A stretch of DNA of 33,021 nt, taken from assembly GCA_902776305.1 (NCBI GenBank), contig CACYPS010000033.1:1-33021 (forward strand), written 5' to 3'. A program made the translations under genes and the position numbers. This DNA is from an uncultured Lachnospiraceae bacterium. GTDB lineage: Bacteria > Bacillota > Clostridia > Lachnospirales > Lachnospiraceae. Positions 8,094-15,779 of the stretch are shown in pieces. The first letter of the stretch is position 1. Each line of letters begins with the position of its first letter. Under the pieces are notes generated by a model. The model was not told where the DNA came from. It made no database searches and saw only the letters and a program-made list of their open reading frames with translations.

Positions 8094-8303
8094 ATGTCCG
8101 AATTGTTTGAGAGATTGGCGGATAAGGTTGCTGAGGAAAGAGCGGAGCAGAGAGCGGAACAGGCAACTGTGCAGACAAAAGTTGATGTAATTAAACTAAT
8201 GATGAAAAACATGAAATGTACATTAGAGGACGCACTCAATATTCTTGAAATCACAGGTAAAGATCGTGCAGTTATGGCGAAGATGCTTCAGAAATCTATC
8301 TGA
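8094..8303 (+). CDS. Free-standing RpnS-like small protein 1 (69 aa)
   Basis: A separate gene that equals only the C-terminal domain of the Rpn protein: MSELFERLADKVAEERAEQ, then a tail VIKLMMKNMKCTLEDALNIL and IAKMLQKSI-like end. The ATG at 8094 fits the domain boundary better than the ATG at 8085, which lacks room for a ribosome site; AAGGG at 8079-8083 lies 10 nt upstream. It starts 18 bp after the upstream stop. No nuclease domain is present. Probably an inhibitor or orphan immunity protein; this is inference. Confidence 0.65.
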   Translation: MSELFERLADKVAEERAEQRAEQATVQTKVDVIKLMMKNMKCTLEDALNILEITGKDRAVMAKMLQKSI

Positions 8304-8319
8304 GAAGGATAAAAGGATT

Positions 8320-8505
8320 ATGTGCGAATCGTTTGAGAGATTGGCGGATAAGGTTGCTGAGGAAAGAGCGGAGCAAACAAAAATTGATGCTATTAAGAAT
8401 ATGATGGATTACTTTAAATGCTCTTTAGAAGAAGCTCTCAATGCTCTAAAAATTACAGGAAAAGAGCGTGCGATTATAGCGAAACAACTTCAGAAAACAG
8501 TCTAA
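8320..8505 (+). CDS. Free-standing RpnS-like small protein 2 (61 aa)
   Basis: Third tandem copy of the same domain: MCESFERLADKVAEERAEQT, then AIKNMMDYFKCSLEEALNAL and ending IIAKQLQKTV. The longer frame opening at 8245 overlaps the preceding gene; the ATG at 8320 aligns exactly with the internal ATG of the Rpn genes and has GAAGG/AAAAGG purine tracts upstream. Tails of the three tandem copies differ from each other more than their first 20 residues do, as expected for diverging specificity. Confidence 0.65.
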   Translation: MCESFERLADKVAEERAEQTKIDAIKNMMDYFKCSLEEALNALKITGKERAIIAKQLQKTV

Positions 8506-8526
8506 GGAATGGATGAGAACTATCGG

Positions 8527-8557
8527 AAAGGCTATCACCTACGTGGTAGTCTTTTTT
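8527..8557 (+). terminator. Intrinsic terminator of the GGCTATCAC family
   Basis: Stem AAGGCTATCAC / GTGGTAGTCTT followed by TTTTTT. With its 30-bp upstream flank it is nearly identical to the one at 27568, showing that the whole Rpn tail unit was duplicated. The intron remnant begins directly after its U-tract. Confidence 0.9.
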
Positions 8558-9031
8558 GTGTTTGCGCGCCATGGGCGCGCTCTAACGGGTGAAAGTCCCG
8601 AGTACGCGTAGGCAACGACGAAGTACACAGCCGAACAGCAAGGGTGTCCACCACCAAGCGGGAAATCATTAATAAATACCGAATTGGCAAAGATTTCGGC
8701 GTAAAGTTCACGGATAAGCATGGCAATGAACGAGTCAGGCTCCTATGGAAGGGAAGTCTTGCAAAAGACCCTCATCCTTTGGGACAGGAAGCGGACGTTA
8801 TCCATAAGCCGAAAGGCATTCTGAAGAAGCCGAGTCTCGGTTCAAGGATGAAAGTGGGCAGGTGTGAATGGTGTGGCAAAGTCACACCGAAGTTAGTGGT
8901 TCATCAGGTGAGAACGATGAAAGAGCTGGATGTAACTCAACCGTGGGCGGCATTCATGAAAAAGATCAACCGAAAAACACTGGTGGTCTGTGAAAGCTGT
9001 CACGCAAAAATTCATGGCGCAGACTGTTAAC
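8558..9031 (+). mobile_element. Group II intron remnant (5' ribozyme piece joined to end of its ORF)
   Basis: From GTG at 8558 the sequence reads like the 5' part of a bacterial group II intron: a perfect stem GCGCGCC-ATG-GGCGCGC (8564-8580), then ACGGGTGAAAGTCCCG, GGCAACGACGAAGTACACA and AGCAAGGGTGTCCACC, all typical of domain I in Firmicutes introns. At about 8656 it joins the last 125 codons of the intron-encoded protein. Domain V, VI and the 3' splice site are absent. It is therefore dead. It lies right after the U-run of a terminator. Confidence 0.8.
8656..9030 (+). pseudogene. ltrA: Group II intron reverse transcriptase/maturase, C-terminal HNH piece only
   Basis: The frame reads KREIINKYRIGKDFGVKF... 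and ends with an HNH/zinc-type endonuclease signature: CEWCG, VVHQV, then KTLVVCESCHAKIH. Reverse transcriptase motifs (YxDD) and most of the X domain are missing because of an internal deletion that fuses ribozyme sequence to the ORF. A GTG at 8644 keeps a frame open, but no active product is expected. Confidence 0.8.
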
Positions 9032-9580
9032 GATATCACCTAATGTTATGCCTACAAGTTCACTGACCCTGATTGCAGAGTCGAACAGGAGGATCAGGAT
9101 GAACCGGTCTCTGTCCCCTGTCCGGGTATGCTCGGGCGAATCAAGAAAAACCGCAAGATCACGGCTTTGTATGACCGGCATCTGTACTTTCGGAACTGTC
9201 AGGAACGGTACCCGGCTGACGGACACATAGACTGAGATGACTGCGGCATCACAGTCCGAAGCATACTCAAGATAAGCTTTTATCGCAGCCAGTTTCGAGT
9301 TAACGGTACTGTTCTTGCGGTGCAGTTCTTCCTGCAGGTACTGGGAGTATTCAAGCACCTGCTGATAGGTGCACTGCGAGAACTGGTACTGCATTGGTGA
9401 AATACCGCGTACATCAACGATGTAATCATAGAAAGAGGCCAGTCCTGCCCTGTATGATTTCCTGGTGTAAGGGCTCCTGCCTGCCTGACGCTCAAGATAT
9501 AGATTCAGGAAGTCCGCTGTTCTCGAGAAGAACAGGCTTTCATAAGCGGGCTGCTGGGATACTTTGCTTTTCCTACTCAT
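9032..9580 (-). pseudogene. Tyrosine recombinase, third of a trio, C-terminus lost
   Basis: Starts MSRKSKV at 9580, overlapping the upstream recombinase stop by 8 bp (ATGAGTAG). The N-terminal SAM-like domain (SPYTRKSYRAGLASFYDYI) and the first catalytic arginine (SAIRVSELVGITLGDI) remain. The K, HxxR, H and Y motifs are gone: at about 9032 the frame runs into the group II intron remnant and stops at 8966. The member was cut by the deletion that brought the intron piece next to it. Confidence 0.8.
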
Positions 9581-10556
9581 GTCCGGGCACCTCCGGGATG
9601 ACCTGATCGATGGTCTTATCCATGATCCGGATCGATTCATAGAGCTGTCTGGAATTATGGTAGTAGTAATAACTGTCCTGCAGGTTTTTGTGCCCAAGGT
9701 ATTTCTGGAGATATGGCATCATCACGTCTGTATCGATGCCCTCCATCACCCAAAGGTCGATCCGGTCGGTCACAAAAGTGAACCGGAGGTCGTGCACTGT
9801 AGGTTTATTATTACAGGCAGAAGAGAACTTTGTTGCTGCCCAGAAACGGTTAAAGACCCTGTCTACGGAGGTGTTCTTCAATGGTTTATCAGGATCCTTC
9901 CCGGGAAAGAACCACCGGGCGCGGTGACGAAGCTCATCGCACAGGTATTCGTAATACTCCCCGCACAGGGCAGAAAGATCATCAGCCATATATACAAGGC
10001 GGTCTTTGCTGCCTTTGGAGTCCAGGATCGTCAGTATGCCGTTGGTAAGGTCGACCTGTTCGGCAGCAATGCCGCAGCCTTCAGAGTTCCTCAGGCCGCA
10101 GCAATACAATAACCGGAACAAGACCTTGTATTCCTCTGCGAGCCGTTTGTAAACCGGGCTGCCGGCGGCCTTTGGTTCATAACTGTCGATCTCATGAAAG
10201 AGGGCAAGGATCTCTTCCATGGTAAAGATATGGGGGATGATGGTCTCCCTGCGTCCATTATTCTTCGGAAGGTAGACATCAGCCCCAAGTGTGGCCATGT
10301 ACAACATCAGCTGCCTTACGACCGAGACACGTTTGCGCCGGTACGACAGGCCTTCCGTATCAGTCTGCGTGCACCATTTATCAAGGAAGCCTCTTGTGAT
10401 ATTCAAAGTGTCGAGGCCGGCTTCCGCACAGTACCTGTCAAACCTGGCCAGTATCAGCTCTTCTGTATGGTAATCAAAGCCGAGGGCGCGTTTTTCTGCC
10501 AGCAGACCGTTAATAAAAGGAGCAAGTATACTCCTGAATCGCTGTTCCTCACACAT
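9573..10556 (-). CDS. Tyrosine recombinase/integrase, second of a trio
   Basis: 327 aa with a complete catalytic set: R156 (CGLRNSEG), K184 (KGSKDRL), H255-x-x-R258 (VHDLRFTF), H289 (YLGHKNL) and a tyrosine in the SYYYYH segment near 298. It starts with ATG at 10556, overlapping the end of the 638-aa recombinase by 8 bp (ATGTGTGA), with AAAAGGGGGG upstream. Three overlapping tyrosine recombinase genes in one operon is the layout of RIT (recombinases in trio) elements. Each member probably contributes to a joint synaptic complex. Confidence 0.9.
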   Translation of the reverse strand: MCEEQRFRSILAPFINGLLAEKRALGFDYHTEELILARFDRYCAEAGLDTLNITRGFLDKWCTQTDTEGLSYRRKRVSVVRQLMLYMATLGADVYLPKNNGRRETIIPHIFTMEEILALFHEIDSYEPKAAGSPVYKRLAEEYKVLFRLLYCCGLRNSEGCGIAAEQVDLTNGILTILDSKGSKDRLVYMADDLSALCGEYYEYLCDELRHRARWFFPGKDPDKPLKNTSVDRVFNRFWAATKFSSACNNKPTVHDLRFTFVTDRIDLWVMEGIDTDVMMPYLQKYLGHKNLQDSYYYYHNSRQLYESIRIMDKTIDQVIPEVPGHE

Positions 10557-12465
10557 GGCAAAGCCCCCCTTTTATGGTAAGGCCCCTGTCATGAAGGCTC
10601 AGACCGCAGAGGCGCATCTTTTGTTCTTCCAGGGACAGATATCTGTGTACTGCAGCCAAACCCCGGTGTCCCAAAGCTTCAGCGACATGCTGTACGGGCA
10701 CATCATTATGCAGAAGATTTGAGGCATATGTCTTCCTGGTCACATGGAACCCCGAACCCGGGACATCGCGTTCAGGGAGGGCATTGTTCAGCGCATTATT
10801 GCAGGCGTTGCGCCCCACCTGCTGGAAGGGGGCGTACTTCCTGATGAAGATACTGCGGGAATCCGTATCAGGACGTTCTTTCATGATATACCGGAAAAGG
10901 GCGTTCGCCACGGGCGTCGGCATGGGAAGGATGATTTCATAATCGGTCTTGTCCTGTATGATACGTATGGTCACATCGTCCCAATCGATGTCATCTATTG
11001 TGAGCCCGATGATGTCTGACTGCCGGATGCCCATGTAAAGCCCAAGCTGGATCATGGCTTTTTCCCTGAGGCTGATCGTCGTATCTTCTTCCCTGAAGAT
11101 CCGCTGCAGGGCTGCCTGTTCGTCTTCCGTGAGCGTTACCACCAGGGCTTCCCTTTTTGCGCTTACACAGGGGAGTGCCAGGAACAGGAACGCATTGTCC
11201 GAAATGTGGTTCTCCCCAAGGAACTGCAGGAATTTCCTGATCCTGGAGTTGTAAGCATTCTTCCCCTCGGGCGTATCATGCCGGTCATTAAGGTTGAACT
11301 GTTTCACGTCCCATACCGACAGGGACTTAAAGGACTTTACGCCCATGGCGTCAATGCTGATACAGAAACGGCAGATGCTGTGCTCGTACATGCTTATGGT
11401 CGAAGCATCCCATCCTTCGCCGGTCTTTATCCTGAGGAAACAGTCCACCACCGTACGGCACCAGTCAGGCAGGCGTTGATAAACAGTTTCCCTGAATACG
11501 AAGCAGGAATTCAAACGGAGCGGTTCTTTTCTGTGCAGCTGTGCCATCAGACACAGGACCCTGCGGAAGTGCTTGTACTCGATGTCATCCAGGGAAGGCT
11601 TTACAGAGCAGAGCCAGGCCTCACCAACAGCCGGGGAATAGTACAGCCGGTTCATATCCATGAAAAGATAGAACAGGTTCGTGATCCTGATAATACCCCT
11701 CCGGGTCGTCCGGGAGTACTTCTCATGGCAGTGCTCATGAAGAACCATTTCACGCATCTCCAGAAAAACGTCCAGGCCTGTCCCGGTATTATCCTGTGAT
11801 GAACGAAGGGCGCCGACCTGATCCTCCGGCATCTGGTTCCAGTAGCTGCCCGTCCGGAGGGTCATGGCATCAACGAACAGGGTAAAACCATATGGAACGA
11901 GGCCTTCATCATAAAGGAACTGGAGCAGTAGTCTTAAGTTCGCGTGATGCGTGCACCTGGCATAGTAGGTCTTCTTCGCTGAACAGTTGAACTCATCAAG
12001 GAGTATATCGTATGTGACCCCTGAGACAGAATGAATGCCGTTCCCCTGGAGCCGGAGCAGGATAGACGCGCATTGCCAGGAGTGTGCTGACACGGTATCT
12101 TCTGCCAGTCCAGATATATGCTCAAGAAGTCGGCCGTGGACGTGTTTGAATTCGGGACAAAGCTTTCCCGCAATTGTTTTTTGCGGATCATAGTGGCCTT
12201 TACGCACCTCTCCATAAAGGTACAGGTCATTGAGTTTGTTCACAGCGGCAGTGAAAAGAGAAAGCTCTGTTTTGTTGACCTGCGAACTGACTGAAGAGAG
12301 CCATAGCGCTGCTTCATCCTGTGAATAGGCCACCCCCTTTTCATTAAGGTATGTGCTGAGGCAGCAAAAACATCGGCGGTAAGCATTTCGGGTTGACTTG
12401 CTGCGGTTCAGTGCTGCGATGTGTTCCATTACTGCTTCTGATAAGCGGTTGAAATCATCGTTCAT
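10549..12465 (-). CDS. Large tyrosine recombinase/integrase, first of a trio
   Basis: 638 aa, unusually long: a typical integrase catalytic domain sits in the last 170 residues (R481 in MGIRQSDI, K506, H574 and R577 in HVTRKTYAS, H600 in LGHRG, Y609 in VHRYLSL), preceded by about 460 residues of helical, DNA-binding-like sequence with at least two N-terminal SAM-like segments. Ribosome site AAAGGAGGTC is 7 nt before the ATG. All catalytic residues are kept, so it could be active. It leads the three-recombinase operon. Confidence 0.9.
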   Translation of the reverse strand: MNDDFNRLSEAVMEHIAALNRSKSTRNAYRRCFCCLSTYLNEKGVAYSQDEAALWLSSVSSQVNKTELSLFTAAVNKLNDLYLYGEVRKGHYDPQKTIAGKLCPEFKHVHGRLLEHISGLAEDTVSAHSWQCASILLRLQGNGIHSVSGVTYDILLDEFNCSAKKTYYARCTHHANLRLLLQFLYDEGLVPYGFTLFVDAMTLRTGSYWNQMPEDQVGALRSSQDNTGTGLDVFLEMREMVLHEHCHEKYSRTTRRGIIRITNLFYLFMDMNRLYYSPAVGEAWLCSVKPSLDDIEYKHFRRVLCLMAQLHRKEPLRLNSCFVFRETVYQRLPDWCRTVVDCFLRIKTGEGWDASTISMYEHSICRFCISIDAMGVKSFKSLSVWDVKQFNLNDRHDTPEGKNAYNSRIRKFLQFLGENHISDNAFLFLALPCVSAKREALVVTLTEDEQAALQRIFREEDTTISLREKAMIQLGLYMGIRQSDIIGLTIDDIDWDDVTIRIIQDKTDYEIILPMPTPVANALFRYIMKERPDTDSRSIFIRKYAPFQQVGRNACNNALNNALPERDVPGSGFHVTRKTYASNLLHNDVPVQHVAEALGHRGLAAVHRYLSLEEQKMRLCGLSLHDRGLTIKGGLCHV

Positions 12466-12503
12466 GGAAAGGACCTCCTTTGTATGTGGTACTTTCCATT
12501 ATA

Positions 12504-12590
12504 AGTATTTTTTATCCGCATGTTTCTATCAGACAGTTACATAGCTGAGCCGTTTCGCCAAAACGTGCGGATAAAAAAAGTATGCGTATA
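12504..12590. repeat. Inverted repeat at one end of the recombinase-trio element
   Basis: TTTTTTATCCGCATGTTT (12508-12525) and its inverse in AAACGTGCGGATAAAAAAA (12561-12579) form an 18-bp inverted repeat with one mismatch and a 35-bp centre. It lies between the recombinase promoter side and the point where istA homology breaks (about 12593). This is where the terminal site of a RIT-like element is expected. The matching other end is not in the window. Confidence 0.6.
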
Positions 12591-12592
12591 AG

Positions 12593-13335
12593 ACATTACC
12601 TTTTTCCCAGCCTGCATCCGGATTCATGAATACCGGTTTAAAGCGGTAATGCTCGGCAAACCGCTGGAAGCGTTCCGTTACATTGCGTCCGCCGCCTTTG
12701 ATGATATCCGTGACGATGGTGCGGGTGTTGTCGAACCAGATCTCCGTCGGTACGCCGCCGATGTATTCGAAGATCGCGACAAGTCCTTCCAGGAGGCACT
12801 CCATGTTTTCGCCATAGTTCAGCTGCAGATAACCGCCATTGCTATAGGGGAAACTTAGCACCAGGTACTTTGCCTCATGATGGAGCTTTCCGTTTTCATA
12901 GAAGTCAGCAGTTCCGAAGTCGGCCTGCGCTTCACCGGGGAAATGGTTCAGAGGCAATGCACCTTCCTCTTTTGAGAGCCTCAGTTCTTTCTTCTTTTCG
13001 GTGACATAGGATACCAGAAGACGATAGCTGCAGTCATATCCCGACGCTTCCTTCTGGAGCCGTCTGTGTATGCGTTTGGCTGTGTGACGCTGTTTTCGCG
13101 GAGCTTTCAGATCCGCTTCCAGCCAGCTGTCGATCAATGGCTTAAAATTATTCAGTTTTGAAGTGTGTTGGACCTCCTTTTCCGGCGCTGGTGGGTCAGG
13201 ATTAAAGTCTTCCATGTCCACATACTTACGAACCGTGCGCCAGTCGAGGTTCATAAGGGCTGCAATCTCGGACAGATTTTTTCCTTGTTCGTAATAGTAA
13301 GTTCTGATACGATGAATCTGATCCATTGTAGTCAT
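12593..13335 (-). pseudogene. istA: IS21 transposase IstA, C-terminus lost
   Basis: MTTMDQIHRIRTYYYEQGKN with a helix-turn-helix (LSEIAALMNLDWRTVRKYV) is the normal IstA N-terminus; the DDE fold follows with HFPGEAQADFGTADFY and EIWFDNTRTIV giving the first two aspartates. Homology stops inside NPDAGWEKGNV, after which about 20 foreign residues run to a stop at 12529 in the recombinase-element end. The usual length is above 400 aa, so about 40% is missing. AAGGAGG lies upstream of the ATG. Confidence 0.85.
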
Positions 13336-13477
13336 ACTCCTTTCCTCCTTGTATTTATTGGCTGCTCACCAACGACAAGGATACAGATTGGTTCATATGC
13401 CTGCAATGGATTTTTAGCAATTCCGACTCGGGAGCTACCACTCGGCGCTGCCCTTTCCTGGGACTTGCATATATTTT

Positions 13478-13525
13478 GCAATCACCTACATTTTGTAGGT
13501 GCAATTACCTACATTTTTGTTTTGC
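13478..13525. repeat. IS21 terminal repeats
   Basis: Two direct copies of GCAATyACCTACATTTT (from 13480 and from 13501) and, overlapping them, the palindrome CACCTACA-TTT-TGTAGGTG. IS21 ends carry multiple short repeats that bind IstA, so this is most likely such an end. Confidence 0.6.
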
Positions 13526-13551
13526 ACTTTCTGTATTTTAATTTTACAATA

Positions 13552-14496
13552 AACAAACTGGCAAAAGTATTGGGATTTAATGATAAAAATGACCCATCCG
13601 GACTGCGGGTTAAAAACTATGCTGTTCTAATGTTTTCAAACCACCCCGAAAACTTTATCCCGTATTCCTATTGTGAATTGATAATTGATATGTATGGAAC
13701 AAAAAGGAAAATGGAATCCAAGATATTCAAGGGTTCAGTATGGAAACAGTATTATGCTGTTTTGAATTTCATAAGTGATAATTATCTGAATGAATTAACG
13801 ATCCGAGAGGAAGGGAATGCCGAAAACAGAAAGATAGAGAATTTCCCATTTGTAGCAGTAGAGGAATTGCTGGCAAATGCAATTGTTCATAATAATTATG
13901 AAAATGGCAAGGCGATCCAGATATACATTTCAGAGGACCAGATAAATATTGTAAACTATAACAAACCCTTGCCACCTTTACGTATTGAAGATTTGAATGA
14001 AAGGACGATATTCAACGAAAGAGACACGGAAAATCCTGAGCTAAGAGATATGTTTAAAGCATTAGGTATCATTGAATCATTCGGAACAGGAATCGGGGAA
14101 GCGAAAAGGAGGATGAAAGAAAACGGTTCGCCAGATCTGTATTATAAAGAATTTGGGCAAAATGACAACATCACATCTGTTGTTATTCCGGTTAATGAAG
14201 AATACCTAAGAATAAAAAGGGGGTCAAAACCAAAGAAAAAAGTTTGGATTGAAAACGAAACCATAGATATTAAGAGAAAAATTATGGATTCGAACTATTC
14301 CGGGAAGACAAAAAATAATATACTCCGATTATATGATGAGATAGGAACTACAGTTTTTGGAAATACTCAGATTGTTAAAATATTAGGGTGCTCTGAGGTT
14401 ACGGCAACGACATATATTAAAAGGATGAAAGATGAACTGAAGATAGCTGTGCCCGTAGAGGGGATGGGAAAGGGCAAACATAGGTTTATACGATGA
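13552..14496 (+). pseudogene. AlbA/Schlafen-type regulator with GHKL domain, N-terminus removed by IS21
   Basis: About 314 codons remain. FVAVEELLANAIVHNNYE is the N-box of the HATPase_c_4 (PF13749) domain, followed by IVNYNKPLPP and SFGTGIGEAKRRM, then a C-terminal winged-helix part (QIVKILGCSEVTATTYIKRM). In intact relatives (about 450-500 aa) an N-terminal AlbA_2/Schlafen domain precedes this; here its place is taken by IS21 end sequence, with an in-frame fusion through to 13165. No start with a ribosome site is seen after the junction. Confidence 0.75.
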
Positions 14497-14522
14497 AAAG
14501 AGAAGATATTTTAAAACAAATA

Positions 14523-14558
14523 CATGACGAAAATGTAGAGCTCTACATTTTCGTCATG
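14523..14558. repeat. 36-bp perfect palindrome
   Basis: CATGACGAAAATGTAGAG is followed at once by its exact reverse complement, 18-bp arms with no spacer. No U-tract follows, so it is not a standard terminator. It lies exactly where the Uma2 gene loses its N-terminus. Confidence 0.8.
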
Positions 14559-14565
14559 CTTAAAG

Positions 14566-14961
14566 GAACATCCGGAATGTCTGCTCCAAATTGCGCCATC
14601 GGATGTCCGTCTGGATAATGACCGGTGGACGATGGTTCAGCCTGATTTATTCATCGTGTGCAACAGCCAGGACAATGATCCGCAGAGAACAAATGGCGCA
14701 CCTGATTTTATCATTGAGATTCTCTCCCCTTCCAACCGATATCACGATATGTTTCGGAAACTGAACAAATATCGTCTTGCGCATGTGAGGGAATACTGGA
14801 TCATCGATCCTGAGAAACAGAGAATTACTGTATATGATTTTGAGCACGATGAGCTCCCGATGACTTATACATTTGGGGATACGGTTCCAATCGGCATATC
14901 GAAGGGAGAATGTGAGGTTGATTTTTCGGAGATTTATGATAAGGTGAAGAAGTACTTATAG
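14566..14961 (+). pseudogene. Uma2-family (DUF820) PD-(D/E)XK endonuclease, N-terminus lost
   Basis: From 14569 the frame reads HPECLLQIAPSDVRLDNDRW, MVQPDLFIVCN, APDFIIEILSPSN, EYWIIDPEKQRITVY, the conserved Uma2 order with catalytic D/E residues. Family members have about 180-200 aa; about 60-80 N-terminal residues are missing here, replaced by the palindrome. ATG at 14632 opens a 109-aa frame without a good ribosome site, so a functional product is unlikely. Function of Uma2 proteins is unproven. Confidence 0.75.
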
Positions 14962-14969
14962 TAAAGAAA

Positions 14970-15112
14970 GGTAACAACTCAGTACCCTCCTGTCATTCTG
15001 AGCGTAAGCGAAGAATATTCACCGGGAGAATGCGGTTAATGTATCTTTTATGTTTAAGACCTTGCCTTATGCTCAGGATGGCAAGTACGGGATTGGCAGC
15101 ATGAACACTGAA
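14970..15112. repeat. Degenerate copy of the 163-bp MITE-like repeat
   Basis: GTAACAACTCAGTACCCTCC, TGTCATTCTGAGCGTAAGCG, then CTTATGCTCAGGATGGCAAG follow the same order as the good copies at 26473 and 29506. Arms are diverged and the ends uncertain. Confidence 0.5.
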
Positions 15113-15127
15113 GGCTGCCAGCAGAAG

Positions 15128-15152
15128 ATAGTTCCACTGACAGTGGAACTAT
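15128..15152. repeat. Perfect hairpin ATAGTTCCACT-GAC-AGTGGAACTAT
   Basis: 11-bp arms, loop GAC. A close relative at 18389-18413 has the same loop and two compensated base changes and ends in a U-run. Here only GCTTTT follows, so it may be a weak terminator or a regulatory hairpin upstream of the XRE gene. Confidence 0.5.
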
Positions 15153-15265
15153 GCTTTTGGCATAGGTGGTAAAATGAATGGTCACAATGCAAAATGAACT
15201 GTTTCCCTTTACGGTCTTTTGCCTTGGAATCATTAATTGAAATTTTATTTTTAGAGGTGACTGTT

Positions 15266-15700
15266 ATGGGTTATTCAACCGATGAAATCCGCCGAATGTT
15301 GAAGAAAGCCAAAAGCTACAATGATGTGAAAGATGCACATTTCATAAACGGTGATTTTGCAAAAGCTGTATCAGATCTGATTGAACGCAGGAAAAAAGAG
15401 AAAGGTGTCACGCAGGAAAAGCTCCTGCGCTCTGCCAACCTCGGACATTCTACCATTGCGAACCTGAAAAACAGCAGGAATAGGAAGAAGCCTGGCCGGG
15501 ACACGATTCTTGACCTGTGCCTCGCTCTGGATGCTTCCCTAGAGGAGACAAATGAACTGCTGAAGCTCTCACGTAATCAGGAACTGTATGTGCGAGACCG
15601 AAAGGACAGTATTATTTATTGGGGACTCCTGCATAAGAAAAAGGGGGATGAAATCCGCGAGGTACTTCTTGAAAACGGATTTGATTTTGAGAAGGATTAG
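15266..15700 (+). CDS. XRE-like helix-turn-helix regulator upstream of kinase genes
   Basis: 144 aa. ATG at 15266 has AGAGGTGA 5 nt upstream; the frame is open to 15194 but without a ribosome site. Residues about 38-95 hold an XRE-type HTH (DLIERRKKEKGVTQEKLL, then GHSTIANLKNSR and TILDLCLALDASLEETNELL). The C-terminal part (NQELYVRDRKDSIIYWGLL) matches a tail often seen on XRE proteins placed beside kinases in Clostridia. It is followed after 79 bp by the kinase gene and is likely its regulator or partner. Confidence 0.8.
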   Translation: MGYSTDEIRRMLKKAKSYNDVKDAHFINGDFAKAVSDLIERRKKEKGVTQEKLLRSANLGHSTIANLKNSRNRKKPGRDTILDLCLALDASLEETNELLKLSRNQELYVRDRKDSIIYWGLLHKKKGDEIREVLLENGFDFEKD

Positions 15701-15779
15701 AACTCTTGACCGGAAATCCCGGTTCGAATCGGCAAAAAAGATGAGGAAAGAATTCGCTTAAGGAGGGGGATGCCTTATA

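Larger units (their letters stand above)
12593..13540 (-). mobile_element. IS21-family insertion sequence, left with istA fragment and one end
   Basis: Contains the 5' part of istA and the upstream terminal repeats (13478-13525). The 3' part of istA, istB and the other end are missing, cut off at the recombinase-trio element. On its right side the IS interrupts a regulator gene whose remainder starts near 13552. Exact IS end not determined. Confidence 0.7.

Noticed and set aside
7878-8505. CRISPR-like tandem repeats
   Set aside because: The repeats are about 210 bp, coding and in frame with start and stop codons; there are no short spacers.
9564-11799. Several plus-strand frames of 60-197 codons across the recombinase genes
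   Set aside because: They are shadows of the minus-strand tyrosine recombinases, which have complete catalytic residues, overlapping starts and ribosome sites.
13165-13551. N-terminal 129 codons of the 443-codon plus-strand frame
   Set aside because: This part is antisense to istA and the IS21 end; only the part from about 13552 is homologous to a regulator, so the long frame is a chance fusion.
14493-14618. Frame starting MKREDILKQIHDENVEL that overlaps the AlbA-type gene stop (ATGA)
   Set aside because: It runs through both arms of the 36-bp palindrome and out of frame with Uma2; it resembles no family and lacks a ribosome site of its own.
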